64,000 nt of DNA from Hygrophila difformis (GCA_030278955.1 JAOANR010000008.1:41523301-41587300); one strand, 5' to 3'; positions 42,747 to 55,910 are shown, numbered from the stretch's first letter. The notes: generated by a model from the sequence alone, not told the origin. Numbers and translations are program-made.

Positions 42747-45099
42747 TTGTTAGCCCAAAGGACATCACTGTAAATTCGTAATGTCCATAACGTGTCCTGA
42801 AAGCAGTTTTCAGAATATCCTTTTCAGCGATTCGCAGTTGATGATAACCGGATCGCAAATCTATCTTGGAGAATACCGTTGCACTTTTAAGTTGATCGAA
42901 AAGGTCATCAATCCTAGGTAACGGGTATTTGTTTTTAACCGTTACCTGATTTAAACCTCTATAATCGATACAAAGACGTAACCCTCCATCTTTCTTCTTG
43001 ACGAATAAGACTGGTGCTCCCCACGGCGACGTGCTAGGTCGTATATACCCCTTTTGTAATAATTCCTCAAGTTGCTCCTTGAGTTCATTCATTTCTAGGG
43101 TTGCCATGCGATAAGGAGCTTTTGATACAGGTTCTGTTCCGGGAAGTAGATCGATTGTAAACTCGACTTCACGTTCTGGAGGCATTCCAGGAATTTCTTC
43201 TGGGAATACATCTGGATACTCCCTCACTACTGGAATGTCATCAATTTTATTCTCCTTTAACTTGAGGTTATGGATATAGCATGCATAAAGCATATATCCT
43301 TTCTGCATAAGACTATAAAATTTTAAGGCATTTACTACTTTAGTCTTACGTTTGGGGAGTTGGACATAGTAGTTGACCTTTTTGCCTCTCGTCTTAGACA
43401 GTGTAATTTTGTGTTTCTGACACTCAATTACAGCTTTATATTGGGTAAGCCAATCCATTCCCAATATAATATCAAAATCTTTAAGGTCAAATTCTACTAA
43501 GTTTGCATAGAACTCAAGGTTCTTAATGACTATAGGAATCCCATCGTATCGTTTGGTGCACGATATAATTTTTCCCAAAGGCAACTGAATTCCTAAGTTA
43601 ATCATTTTAGGTTTTGGCATCTCTAATTCAGGCAAGATTCTAGAAGAGATAAACGAACAACTTGCTCCAGAATCGAATAAAACCTTAACAGGCACACTTA
43701 AAGCCGTAAATGTACCTGTTATCACATCCCCTTGAGTTGAAAGATCTGCCTGATTAATAACATTGAGCCGCCCTATAGGTGCTCCATGGTTCCCTTGTTG
43801 GTTTCTATTTTGCTGAGGCCTCTGTCCTTGATTATTTCCGTTTCGCACATCCTGATTATTTGGCTGAGTGGGGATATTGATAAGGTCATCTCTTTTTGTA
43901 ATATTTTCAATGCGGGTCTTACACTTCTTCCTCATATGACCTTCTCGGCCACATCTATAACATGTACCCGGCTTGGGGCATCCCCTAGCCAAGTGGGGCT
44001 TGTTGCATTTTGGGCATTGTGGTATGTACCCTTCATGGTTTTTAGTACCATTGTTGCCCCCTCCTTTGTTTCCCTGGACGGGTCGATTCTGCCCACCTCG
44101 AATATTGCCTTTATTGTTGCTGAGGTGGTTGTTGTTGCTGCTGCTTCCTCGGTTGTCCCGAATCCTCTTGTCCTGTCCTTGGAACCCGCGGCTAGACTCC
44201 CCGGCTTTTCTCTTCATCTGTTGTACACGAGAAACTGCGACAGCTCGATCGTAGATCGCTTGGAGGGTAGGATACTGAACTCCAGCCATCACTTCACTAA
44301 TGGAGAGGTTTAATCCCATTTCGAACTTCTGTGCCTTCTCGGCATCGGTGGAGACTAACTTAGGAGCAAATCTGACTAACTCCTTGAATCTGACATAGTA
44401 TTCTTGTACAGATTGTGCTCCTTGTCGTAACGATAGAAACTCTTCATACATTGCTGCTTTGGTACTCATCGGGTAAAACCTTTCTCTTAGAGCTTCTGTA
44501 AAGTTTTCCCATGTATACTCCTCATCATCATCTAGCTCTCTCTTCTGTAACTGCCACCAGTCATCTGCATCACCTCCTAAAAAGTACGAGGCTACAGTAA
44601 TCTTCTGCTCATCTGGGCAACGAGTCGCTTCGAGTAGCTTGTTGAAACTTTTTATCCAATCCTCCAATTTAGTAGGGTCCTCCTGCCCATCATAACGAGG
44701 TGGTCTGTATTGGTTCACCACTGCTAGGTGATTGAGCTGGGCTTGAGGTGGCGGCACAGCTGCTGTGGCTTGATTAATTTGACCCTGACCCAAGGCAATG
44801 AGCATTTGCTCAATGATCCATAGGCGATCATTGTCAAGCGAGTTTGGCGTGTTTCGATTCTGAGGGGTTTGGTTGTTGGGTGCTCCCTGATTAGGAGGTA
44901 CCATGTTGTGTCCAACGCCCTGATTGTTGGTGATGTCAGGGTGATATATGTTGTGTGCAGGTGGTACAGCTTGTTGATTGGATACACCCGGTGCTGCTGG
45001 CACTTCGTGGTTAGTCATGTTCGGATTTTGGTGTGGCTCCATGTTGTTGAGGGCATTAACACTTCGGAGGGTTTTTCTAGTCCTTGCACGGGGTGCCAT
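42712..45099 (-). CDS. gag: E2 gag, protease and RT N-terminal half
   Basis: A 795-residue open frame starting [13 protein letters not shown]. In order: Gln/Asn/Pro-rich N-terminus, capsid-type region ([46 protein letters not shown]), Cys-rich pair ([17 protein letters not shown] knuckle [14 protein letters not shown]), protease ([15 protein letters not shown]), linker ([17 protein letters not shown]) and RT to SFGLTNAP. It then leaves frame because of one extra C in a run of five Cs at about 42738-42742. Pol resumes in the overlapping frame. That single base could be a real mutation or a base-calling error in a homopolymer. Gag and pol in one frame is normal for this group. Confidence 0.9.
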   Translation of the reverse strand: MAPRARTRKTLRSVNALNNMEPHQNPNMTNHEVPAAPGVSNQQAVPPAHNIYHPDITNNQGVGHNMVPPNQGAPNNQTPQNRNTPNSLDNDRLWIIEQMLIALGQGQINQATAAVPPPQAQLNHLAVVNQYRPPRYDGQEDPTKLEDWIKSFNKLLEATRCPDEQKITVASYFLGGDADDWWQLQKRELDDDEEYTWENFTEALRERFYPMSTKAAMYEEFLSLRQGAQSVQEYYVRFKELVRFAPKLVSTDAEKAQKFEMGLNLSISEVMAGVQYPTLQAIYDRAVAVSRVQQMKRKAGESSRGFQGQDKRIRDNRGSSSNNNHLSNNKGNIRGGQNRPVQGNKGGGNNGTKNHEGYIPQCPKCNKPHLARGCPKPGTCYRCGREGHMRKKCKTRIENITKRDDLINIPTQPNNQDVRNGNNQGQRPQQNRNQQGNHGAPIGRLNVINQADLSTQGDVITGTFTALSVPVKVLFDSGASCSFISSRILPELEMPKPKMINLGIQLPLGKIISCTKRYDGIPIVIKNLEFYANLVEFDLKDFDIILGMDWLTQYKAVIECQKHKITLSKTRGKKVNYYVQLPKRKTKVVNALKFYSLMQKGYMLYACYIHNLKLKENKIDDIPVVREYPDVFPEEIPGMPPEREVEFTIDLLPGTEPVSKAPYRMATLEMNELKEQLEELLQKGYIRPSTSPWGAPVLFVKKKDGGLRLCIDYRGLNQVTVKNKYPLPRIDDLFDQLKSATVFSKIDLRSGYHQLRIAEKDILKTAFRTRYGHYEFTVMSFGLTNAPSSIHESHE

Positions 45100-45779
45100 T
45101 CTGCTAAGGATGGTTAAGCAAGAGTGAGTTCAAGTCTAAGGGATGATTATGTCCTAAAACTCGTTAGGTCATAGTATAAGGATGAGTTAACGCAGAAATG
45201 TCTAAGTTAGGAGTATAACTTTATTTAGAGATTAACCAGAAGGAATGAAATAACAAGATTTATTTCATAAATCTAGAGAATATTACAAGATAGAGAATTT
45301 AAAAAGAGCACTTATAATAAGGTCAAATGACTTAGTATATCATAACAATATATAAAAAATTTTTATAAAAAATGATGCATGCTCATGAATGCATATGTCC
45401 CCACCCCAAAAATAATTTCAAAGTTTCAAAATTTAACATAGCCCATATGGGCCTTTGAAAAATATTTTGCATATTTCTTTCTCAAAATGGACTTTTTTTT
45501 TTTCCATAAACCGGAGTTAAACTGTCGCATCCCTTAGTCAAGCTCGCCTTGTTGCTAACTTAACCAAGAAATGCCAAGATTAGAGGGTACCGCCTTCTAA
45601 GTAATTTGCCAACTAGTTAAAATATAGCTACAAAGTTGATTCCCAGGAAAGACTGGTAGAGCCACCGGCTGACGGGCAATCTTTAAAAACCAGACTCCTT
45701 AGACAGAATCAGCTCATGCAGTTCTATATTTAACAGTTTACAAATACTTAGAGTTTAAAAATACGCTCTGATACCACTC
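45100..45779 (-). promoter_or_regulatory. E2 leader and primer-binding site
   Basis: The primer site TGGTATCAGAGC (minus strand) lies at 45765-45776, three bases from the LTR, and matches the initiator Met tRNA 3' end. The 660-bp leader to gag holds no ORF like those of E1 and E5. Confidence 0.85.
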
Positions 45780-48700
45780 TGTAACACCCCGAAATTCATC
45801 CTCATAAGGTTTCAGAATGTTACCGCCACACTTGTCAGTCAGGCTCGCCCTTTTGCTAACTTAATTGACAAGTGCTACGGCTAAATATCTTCACATATAA
45901 ATTTTTGTAATATGGACTTTAAAAATTATTGCCAATTTTATAAAATATAGTCATAAGAAAATTTAAAGTACTTAATACCAAAGCCATTGTTCTTTCTCAC
46001 GCGGAAGCATAAACTAAAGGCAATATATAAGACATTAATAATTAAAAGTACGTGGTTCCTTAAAGCAACAATCTTTTTGATGAAAGGTAATCCCATCCCC
46101 AAATGCTCATGTCATGAGATGCAGTTCACATGTCAGCTCCAATATCTGTAAAAAGATAACACAACAACTTTTTATAAGTACAATGGTACTGAGTAAGTCA
46201 ACCCGCTCCACTTTAAGAAGTGGATTTTAAAATAATGGTTGACACTCATTTAAAAAAAATTAATTTTCACTTTTTCTTTTAAAAAGGATCACACACATTA
46301 CCTTTAACAAAATAAATAACTTTCATTCTTACCATTGTAGCAACTATGCACAAGAGGACACCATTTTCCATATATCATATCATATCATATCGATCATAAG
46401 TCATGATCAGCATGCAGCGGACTCATATACAGACACACTCCGGAGCCTTGGGTAACCCATCACGGATACACCCAAGAGTATAGACTCATACATGCAACAA
46501 CGCCGTTTTGGCACAATTTATCAACAATGCCGTCTTGGCATATTTAGAGGGGGAGGCCCCGCAAGACACATCCCTAGTGCATTAGCCCTCTATCAAGTAT
46601 GGCATCTTACTCAAGTTAATAGTGCACAATGGATTTAAAAGAGTTTTCCACAATTTTCCACATAATATCCTCTTTAAAAGAGTTTTCAACAATCTCAAGG
46701 GAGTAACCTCATCACAAGGGCATTCAATAATGCCAAATATCATTTCAACATTTAACTCCCATATCAATATCTCATAAATATAGAAATATCATTTCATGGA
46801 TCTCAAAATCCAACAATTTCTCATTTGGACCAAATATCAAGTCCAATGTCGCAGTTTACGCCAAGTCAGTTTAAAAATTCATATGAAAGGCGATTGCTTT
46901 GAAATTTAAACTGTAGATACTCAACACATAGTTGAACAAGTTTCATGTTTTACACTTTTCAAAATAAGGTATGGAAATAGTTCAAAAATTGAGTTCTTTT
47001 CAGAACATGTATTCTGTCAGAAATTCAATGGTGACTCTATAATTTTCAACAGGTTTTAAAAATAGTAATTTGCGACCAAAAATTCTAAAATTTTACTACA
47101 AGGTAGATAACATATAGATAAATATTTTTCATGAATAAACCATTTAGGTTTGAAACACTTAAGACCTTCAAAAATGAGGATTTCAGAAACACTATCATTT
47201 CTTAGATTTCAACAAAAAGAGATTTCGACCTTTCGATAAAACGGATCCCATAACTTTTTCATATGAGTTCTAAAAATTATAAAAGTTTCCAGAAATATAC
47301 TCAACTCAATAAGGAACAAGTTTTATGAAGGAACCTTTGAGGTATAATGAACCAAAATATTTTAAAAAGATGGATCATTACGTAAACGAAAAACGGACAG
47401 ATTTTGGTATAATGAGGGAATTCTAATTTTGTACTCTTAAAACATGGATGAGGATCTCCAAACTTAAAGAGAGAGTGTTAACTTACAGAATAGATGTATA
47501 AGACCAAGGAGATTCAAAGATAATGGCCGTTATAACACAAGATTCGCACCACAAATTACGGGTTTCGCTGAAATTCGACAAATAGAGGGAAATCAATTTA
47601 TAGTATAAAAATAAAAGATTTAGATCTCTAAGATACAAGTTTCAAGGATGATATCTTACTAACCAAGTGTTGAGAAGAATTAGAACTCTTAGAATGATGA
47701 AGGTTGCCAAGCCTACAAGACTCCACAATCCTTAAGATATGCTCACTATGTGGGAGAACTTTGAAGAATAAAATGGGTAGTGAATTTGGCTAATGAGATG
47801 GATGAGATTGGTGTGTTTGAAGGCTAGAAACTCCCTCTATTTATAGGCTAAGATTTGAACAATTGAACATGACACATTGTGAGAGTGATTACAACCTCAC
47901 CAATCATCCAATTAAGTGTGTCTTGAGCAATAATAGTTAGAGTATTTGTATCCACTCATTTGGTCCTTATAGCCTAACAAAGAGGCTATTAATTTGGGAG
48001 GCTATTAATTTTGTCCATCATGTTGTCTATTAACATAATGGTTTGCCTATTATGGAGGCTATTAATCTTGGTGGGTTCAAGAGATAATTGATCACCTTTC
48101 TTTGCTAGCCATTCATCCAAGACACTTGTTAATCATGTTGATTTTTCATCTATTTGTTTAGGAAGAAAATTTCTTGCAATTGCTTTTTAACCTTATATTT
48201 GTGTAAGTAGTGTATCATGAAAATGATTGAAGTATTAGCTTGTCTAGAAAAATCATTATTCTTGCCATTATTTAGTGGCATGCATTTATACTCAATGAGT
48301 TGGATATGATAATATAATATTTATTTATTTATTTCAAGTATTGTATTTATATTAATGTGCTTTCAAAAAGATAATAATAATATACTTGCATGGTTTTATT
48401 TTATTCATAACAATACTCAAACCACAAAGTCTTCATGTCATCATCAAATAAAAATTATAATCTATGAATGTATTTTCTTATATATAAAAGTTAATTCTCA
48501 TAGATTCACATAAAAACTCATACTTTTATTTTTATAAAAATTTATTCCATAATGAATACCAAAGTACTTAAAATATTCACATACTATCCTCATAAAAATT
48601 TTCAAGACCAATGTGTATATATATAAAAACTTATATATATAATTTAAACAATAGATTTAAAAACTATATAATTCTATTACCCTTGATATTGAAATTCATA

Positions 48701-48855
48701 TTTCTTTTGGAAAAGACAAATTTACATATATAGTTTTTCAAGTGTTGTTTTGTAGAAAAAAACAATATACTAATTCTTTAAGCAAGTGATTAAATATTTA
48801 ATAAAAGTCTCTTTAGTAAATTACAATTATTTCGGGTAATTTCTATGGTATTACA
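45780..48855 (-). repeat. E2 5' LTR, 3076 bp
   Basis: Minus-strand ends are TGTAATACCATAG and GGGTGTTACA. TATA box CTATAAATAG at 47838-47847. Two micro-hairpins (GCCGTTTTGGC at 46502-46512 and TGCCGTCTTGGCA at 46528-46540) and the stem-loop AGTACAATGGTACT (46177-46190) lie downstream in the transcribed leader. No gene inside. Confidence 0.93.
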
Positions 48856-50960
48856 AAATATAAACTACAAACATAAGGTATTTGACCTTAACTCCTCATC
48901 CTCATTATAATAATTCCATGAAACTAAACAAACTCATAAGTAACTCTGCATTGACATCTCCTCATCCTCATTATAATAATTCCACTTTGCTATGATGTGG
49001 AAATGGAGTTTCAAAAGAGATAGTTTGGTGTACTTTCATAAACTACATACAGTCTTTAAAAATGCAGCAAAGCGGTAGAGAAGCAGTATTCAAAGTGGTC
49101 CACAAACACCAATTTGAAAAACTGAGGAGCTACCAAATCAAATTCAAACCTAAACACAAACAAGAGCATATTCAAAGTATTAGTTAAAACCAAGTGATTC
49201 ATAAAAAGCCAATAGCACAATCTTCAATACAAATATAATCGGACCAAAACCATAAACACAATTCGTAAGCAAGAACAATTATCAATGCCCTCATGCCCGT
49301 AATCGGCCGTCTACAGCCGTCTGTAAAATTGACCACACGACCGTCGATGGCCGTTCTCCCTTCATCCGAAACGGCCAGCACCGGCCGTTTTGACCAAAAC
49401 CTGTATGGCCATCAGTGGTCGTCCGCTGGTACCAGTGGGGTTCATCCCCTCCACCCTCCATTCCCATCAATTCCCGGCAACTGATACGAAATTCTCCGCA
49501 TTTCATAACCCCAAATCAAAATGCCCAATAATAACACTAATATTATGTGCTAATACTTCAACAAAATTCCATCAAATCAAACCCATTAACATAAACCCTA
49601 AAGAACGTTGTGATTGCAACATTTTAACCAAGATTAATTCTTTGCCGGTTTAAATTGCGCCACCGCCTCCTCGGTCGCCACCGCCGCGGCGATAGTCCTG
49701 CTCCGGACATTTTGTTAACCTTGGTGTTGTGCGCTCTATTATTTGGTTGAAAGGGTAAAATGGGTAAATGTTTATTGTATGCCACAGATGTGCCCTTATT
49801 CTGATGTAGCTTGTGTGTTCGAAGTAAAATATTGATAACGGACCCTTCCAAAAATGTTGTATGGCAGGACCACGCTCCTGGGACCTCTCATCGGCTGAAA
49901 CAAGAATGGAATGCCCGAAACTATTACGCCGCGAGCCGAAGTAATTCACGTTGTGATCCAAAAATTGATACGTCGTGATCCAACAAAATGGACGTCATGA
50001 AATAGCTTGGCGACGTAACCCTGCGGGTCTTCGCGTCGTGACCGAACTGGAGGATTGCAACGGGAATTTTGATGGAGGTGGAAGCAGCCGGTGCCAGGGG
50101 TTTGAAAGCTCTTCCTTGAGACCGTTGATGGTGGAGACGAAGGAGCAGCTGCCGGGGTTTCTTCTGGCGGGTAAGATTGACGACGACCGCTTTGTTGATG
50201 ATGAGAGGGAGCCGGGCAGTGAGTTGGAGAGGATCGGAGGGTGACGGGATGAAACTTGACCGGAGATGAAACTTGTGGCGGCGTTGGGGGGTTTTGTTCT
50301 TCGTTGATGTTGCGGCTTTCGGGGGACAATTGAATGACGAAGGGAGAGAAGAGACGGCAACGGCTTGAGGTCGTTGATGGCCGGAGCTTGATGGAGAAGC
50401 CCGCCGGAGATGTTGCCGGAGCTAATGGCGATAATCCTAGGGTTTCCTTCATCGGAGAAGGTGACCGGAGCGGAACTGCTGCTTGGCCTGAGATGGAGGT
50501 TGTTGATGGTGGTACTTGCCGGCGAGGAGAAGGATGGCGAGCTGACGAGGAAGATGGAGATCGGTACTGTTGACGGTGGAAGGGCAACGGAAATGGCCGG
50601 CTGTGAGCTTGGTGATGATGAAGACGGAGATGACGACAAATTGGCCGGAACAAGATCGTCGGTGAAAGGCCTGGTCGGAAAAGTGTTGATGATGATAACG
50701 GGCTGATGAATAGACGGGATGGAAGACAACGCATGTTGTTGAAGAAGCTTGCAGCCATGGTCGTTCTCGTCCAAATTGGTAGGAAAAAGAACATGAATTC
50801 AGTGGGGCCCACTACAATTGGTTTGTCTTGATCAAATATTACTTCCACGGTGGGATTGCAAAAATTGGTTTTTAATACTATTAGGCTTGTGAATGAGATA
50901 TGTGCCGATCATGGGTCTCAATTGCTGTTAGGCTTTAAAACATCTTGGGCCATGTCTTGT
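48856..50960. other. Unassigned region with GC-rich, Pro/Ser-coding-like part
   Basis: A 26-bp word containing CTCCTCATCCTCATTATAAT occurs twice (about 48895 and 48959). At 49290-49420 many CGGCC/GGCCG words cluster. On the minus strand 49650-49961 ends in RRGGGDRGGGGAI, a Gly/Arg-rich tail. At 49946-50848 two overlapping minus frames stay open for 259 and 300 codons, both Ser/Pro-rich. Simultaneous openness in two frames points to base composition (many CCGG and GGAG words) rather than to a gene. This could be a captured host-gene fragment, but I cannot show it. Confidence 0.3.
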
Positions 50961-51019
50961 TTTGTTCAATGTAATTAATCCAGGCCCAATTGAGTTCGGA
51001 TCCGGCTTATTTTTCGGGT

Positions 51020-52595
51020 TGGTCCGGATAACTACTACACTTATCCACAAAACAAAAATCAAAACCAAAATTACAACAAAAATAGACCTCAAAACCAAAC
51101 CTATTATCAAAACCAACAACCTAGAGCGTATCAGCCTCAACAACAGCTGCCCCAAAAGCAAGGTCAAGATGAGGTCAGCTTAAAGGACTTGATGAATACT
51201 ATTGTGTCTCAACAATAGACAATTCAGCAAATGCAAGCTTCGATGAGAAATTTGAAAGTTCGGGTGGGTTAGATTGTAAGGGACACTTCAACTAGGCAGC
51301 AAGGGACTTTACGAAGTATGCCGGATCCAAATCCTAAATAGCAATGTAAAGCTATTACTCTGAGGAACAAAAAGGAATTACCAAATCCCTATGCCAATTT
51401 AGATATTCAAATGTCACTGATCATACTTTAGATGATCAAAATGAAGAATCGGAAAAAGAAAGTCAGCAGCCAGATAAAGAGGATTCTAAAGGCAATGAGG
51501 GTGCTGTACTTGAGAAGAATGAAAAGAAAATGAAGCATACAATGGATGTGAAGTCATATCAACCACCTATCCCGTATCCTCAGCGTCTTAAAAGGGCAAA
51601 AGAGATATGGATTTTGCTAAATTTTTAGAAGTGTTTAAAAATTTGAGAATTGACATTCCTTTTGCATATGCGATAGCACAAATACCAATTTATGCCAAAT
51701 TTGTGAAGGAAATCCTATCAAAGAAGAGGAGTGTGGATGATGAAGAAAAGGTGACACTAACTGGTGATTGCAGTGTAATTTTGCAAATAAGAGTTCATAC
51801 CAAACAAAAAGATCCAGGGAGTTACACTATACCATGCATTATTGACACTAAAGAATTTAATGAAGCTCTTCGTGATCTTGGTTCAAGTATTAATTTGATG
51901 TCTTTACATGTTTTCGGGGAACTTAGGGTGGGAGTTGTGAAGACAACTCAGATGCAATTGCAGTAAGCAGATAGATCTGTGAGGACACCTTTGGGCAAGT
52001 TGAGGATGTCCCTGTTCAAGTTGAGAACTTCATTTTTCCAGTTGATTTTGTAGTTCTTGATATGGACAAGGACATGGGCATTCCTTTGATTTTAGGAAGG
52101 CCATTTTTGCAAACTAGACGTGCTATGGTTGATATAGATGATGGCAAAATCACATTGAAGGTTGGGGATGAGCAAGTGTCTTTTGATGTGGCAAAAACAA
52201 CACAAAAGCAGCATGCAAGTTCGGATACTTATTCATGGAATAGAGTAACAACCATTTTTCAAGAGGATGAGGTGATTGAGAAGGAGTTCTTTGCAAGACA
52301 TGAACCCTATAGGAAGTTTGCTCAAATGGAGGAACTTTGTGAAGATTTGCAAGAAAGTAAGTGTGATGATGGCAAAGTGCTTAATACAGTATATTCATTG
52401 CAAGAGTCTAAATTGGTACCGTCAACTGAGAGACCACCCACACTCGACTTAAAAGAATTGCCTACACACTTGAGGTATGTATTCCTTGGTGAAAATGAAA
52501 CTTTACCAATTAGCAAGTAATGAATTAGATGATATTCAATTAAATTTACTAACTCAAGTGTTGAGAAAGCATATTAGAGCTATAGCTTGGACATT
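51020..52595 (+). pseudogene. gag: AT2 gag-protease remnant, Athila type
   Basis: From about 51040 an Asn/Gln-rich stretch with TYYQNQQPRAYQPQQQ leads to Athila landmarks: DFAKFLEVFKNLRIDIPFAYA, IPIYAKFVKEILSKKR, VTLTGDCSVILQ, KDPGSYTIPCII, the protease motif LRDLGSSINLMSL and IPLILGRPFLQT. A C-terminal linker follows (PPTLDLKELPTHLRYVFLGE), which in this group leads into RT. Several stops (for example at 51216-51218 and 51964-51966) and frameshifts break it. The last open part is 52062-52520. E5 follows at 52596. Confidence 0.8.
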
Positions 52596-55119
52596 TGTAA
52601 CACCCCGGATTTGATAACCCAGGCCGGGATGTCACCGCCACACCTCCCTAGCGAGACACGGATTCTCCGAGCTTGTTAAAGAGATGCAAGGCTATGGGTA
52701 TTGCAAAGAGATTTAAAAACAAGTCCGGAATTTAATTAAAAATAATAATAAGTATCATCTACACATATAGTAGTAATAATAATATGTCGCAGCGGAAAAT
52801 GTAAAGTGGGCCAACATGGCCAAAACTCGGGTTTTACATGCCCGATATGCAGTATCATAAAAACGACAAACTTAATGTTTAAATATTCCATCCCCCAATG
52901 CACATGCTATCCATTATCTCCGTACTCTGAAAGAAAAGAAAAAAATAATTTTATCAGTATATAAAATACTGAGTAAGTCGATCCAAACATAGCAATAAAG
53001 GGGTTTAATTAAATAATTAAGTTTTACTCCAAGGCATGCATATAAAAATATTCCATTTACCAATTTAAAAATAATTAATTTAATCGTATACTTGAACATG
53101 CATTAAATTCATAAATAATAATTTAACATGTTATAAAATTTAAGACATAAATTTAAATACAAAACTTAAAGATAAGAATAAATAAATAAATACATAAAAA
53201 GTATTAAATCTTTTAATTTTTCCCGTTACGTCCCGTTTCTCAATATTTAGTGTAGCCGATCATCCGGCGGCCGCAGCCGTTTCGTATTTCAAGTATCTCA
53301 AGTATTTCCAAGTATCTCACGATTGCATCGCAATCTCGTCAAGTGTAGCCGGTCATCCGGCGGCCGCAGCCGTATCTGCCATACACCAAACACTCCGGAG
53401 CCTTGGGGAAATCCATACGGACAATCCCGAGGGTATAGGCCATGTATCTCCCGCCGTTTGGCGTAATATCTCATCTAATTTCTCTCGTCCATTATAGGCC
53501 CGAAGAGAAAGGCTAAAGGGGCACCCTGCAGAGCACTCACCCTCCGCCAAGTATCTCATATGTTTCAATTTAGTGTAACGGGATTTTTCAAAAGTATAGA
53601 TGTATCGTATTTCAAGGTCTCGACCGTTTGTTTCGAAATTTCAAAATCTCTTCGATTTAAAATCATTGGGCGTCACAGTTTACGCCTTTTTAATTTAAAA
53701 ATTCGTTTCAAGTCTAAAAATTCTGAAATTTTCACGGTATATCAAAAAACACCCTAACGAACAACTTTCATGTTTTAACAATTTCAAAATAGGTTGAGGA
53801 AACATGTCAAAAAATCGAGTTTATTGCACAACATGTACACTGTCAGGATTCAGGATTACCACAGTTTAGAAAATCGGCGTTTTGACATATCAAATGGACT
53901 TCAAAAATTCTGAACTTTTATATGCACATACTAGACATAATTATCTACAACTTTCATTTAGATTACAAAGATCAAATCGGAACAGTAAATATAGAAACGG
54001 GTTCATCAAGTTCGGACATCAACACTGTCAGTTTTTCAAAAATGTTTTTCTAGGCAGTTTATGTTCGGATCGTTTTGGGGTAGCAAACGTTGATGAAAAT
54101 GGCTGAAATTTTTACACAACCTAAATTATTGTGTTAGGAACAAAAGTCTAGTTTTGAGTTTCTCGGATTGGATTCTCCAAATATGAGTTTTAATCGGATT
54201 TCAGAAATTGCGCAAGATAGGGTTTTTAGGTTCGGTTTTTACGTTTCGTTACAACGTGACTAAATCGGACACCCCTAAGCCACCCGTATTGATATGAAAG
54301 GCATCAACTTACAGTAATGGTGTTCTTGAGTCGTCCTAGGGTCGCTCGGCTCGTCCAACGCTACTACGAACGGATCCTTGCCCACGTTCTCTTCCTCCTT
54401 CGGTCACGAACGTGTTTACAAGTCCAATATTCGAAAGTTAGATTAAGGATTGGAGATAAAAACTTGAAAAGGAATCTGAGTACTCCTTACCAATGATATA
54501 AGGGATGTAAACCTTGATCTACACATTCCTACGGTCGTCGTTGGTCGCCGGGAGTCGCCGGAAGTTCGTCGGAAGGGCGTTTTGGCTTTGGGAGAGTTTA
54601 AGAGAGTAGAGGGGGTTTGGAGGCTGACAAATGGGGTGGGAATTAACCCTAGGTCGTCCTAATACTCCTTCCCCCGTCCAAAATCTACTTTCCATAGTCG
54701 GGGGGTCGAATTATGGCAAGAAATCGCCGGAAACGCGTGAATGGCCGGATTCTGTGGTGCCACGCGGTGGTGGCGCGCTGGTACGCCAAACACCGCGCAG
54801 CCAGCGCGCGGCCTCCGCCTGGACCTCGGTCCGGGCGGGTCCGTACGATCCGATCCGTCGGGTCTTTTCCTCCTCTCTTTCGGGCTTCTATCCTTCCGTG
54901 TTTTCGGCTCGACTTTCTGGGATCTTTTCGGATTGTGATTCCTACCCTAATTTTTATTCCGACTTAAATTGATTTCATGTTTGAAATCTTAGGTCCGTCG
55001 GTCTTGGGTTTTCTTTCGACTTCCGTGCATTTTCGATTTTACGGGTTCTCGGAAACAAGACCTCTTTTCTCCTCGGATTAAATTCTTATTTTATATCCTA
55101 AAATTAACGGGTATTACAA
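52596..55119 (-). repeat. E5 3' LTR, 2524 bp
   Basis: It contains the stem-loop TCAGTATATAAAATACTGA (52954-52972), two CCGGCGGCCGCAGCCG words (near 53263 and 53355), micro-hairpin GCCGTTTGGC (53453-53462) and a GC-rich patch (54730-54860). No good TATA box remains. It has about 430 bp (roughly 54116-54540) that the other LTR lacks. Confidence 0.9.
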
Positions 55120-55404
55120 TCTACCCCCATTAAGAATCAACTTCGTCCTCGAAGTTGTGCTTTGTCATCTCGCGAGTTCGGGAATTGTTTGATTCAGCGA
55201 TTGTATTATTGTGTGTTGTTGTTTGTTATTATTTGACTGTACCCAGAATTGAAATTTCCAAGTTGCCTACGTACCCCGTGAAGGGATCAAGTCATTACGT
55301 AGTTCAAAAACAATTGGAATTTGTTTATTTGGGGTACAAAATATTCGGACAAAAATATCCGGAAATATTTGGGCCGTTACATCCTCCCCCTCTTAAGACT
55401 ACAG
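55120..55404 (-). promoter_or_regulatory. E5 3' untranslated region
   Basis: Minus strand: TTAATGGGGGTAGAT abuts the LTR. The fold-back CTACGT...ACGTAG is at 55267-55302. A first purine run (TTAAGAGGGGGAGGATG) lies just after the pol stop at about 55382-55400. Same plan as E1 and E4. Confidence 0.75.
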
Positions 55405-55910
55405 TTATGTCCCCATAACTGTGGTTGCATCATTTTGGAAAAGGGTCGGGTAACGCTGCTTCATATCTGCCTCTAATTCCCACGTTGCCGTCTCGGCTTC
55501 GTGGTTAGACCAAAGCACTTTGACCATTTTCACGGTCTTATTTCGTGTTACCCTCTCCTTCACGTCTAGTATTCGTATCGGAATTTCCTCGTACCTCAAG
55601 TCATCCTCAAATTCAATTTCTTCCGGTTGGAGCACATGGGTTGGATCGTGTGCGTACTTCTTCAATTGGGAGACGTAGAATACATCGTGAACACGAGCAA
55701 ATTGTGGTGGCAACGCTAGTCGATAAGCGATTTCCCACTCTTTCAAGGATTTCATATGATCCTATGTATTTTCGTCCCGAGGGTTTTCTGTAGCCTTGCA
55801 AAAAGAAAATGCGAGGTAATTCTACTGTCATTGTCAGGAATGATGTCGGGTGATACCCTATGTCGTCGTACCTCATTATCAATGTACGCTCGGGTTAAGT
55901 GAGTGGTGTA
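55405..55910 (-). pseudogene. pol: E5 integrase scrap and chromodomain
   Basis: At about 55800-55905 (minus) a decayed piece of integrase core is readable (RAYIDNEVRRH, then a changed SDRDSRF region with NDSRITSHF). It is joined by an internal deletion to the integrase C-terminus at about 55765. From there LALPPQFARVHDVFYVSQLKK, the chromodomain-like segment (VKVLWSNHEAETATWELE) and the end VMGT are intact to 55405. It is only a relic of pol. Confidence 0.85.

Larger units (their letters stand above)
39359..48855 (-). mobile_element. E2: young, nearly intact chromovirus with a truncated 3' LTR
   Basis: On the minus strand it has 5' LTR 48855-45780, primer site, gag, protease, RT, RNase H, integrase, chromodomain, purine tract at 40135, and a 3' LTR from 40134 that breaks off at 39359 after 776 bp. 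By eye the shared 776 bp differ at only about two positions, and gag-pol has just two visible one-base frameshifts, so insertion was recent. E2 lacks the small coiled-coil ORF seen in E1 and E5, so it is a different subfamily. Confidence 0.93.

Noticed and set aside
49946..50848. A 300-residue Ser/Pro-rich minus-strand protein
   Set aside because: A second frame on the same strand is open for 259 codons over the same span, which points to base composition. Kept only as an unassigned region.
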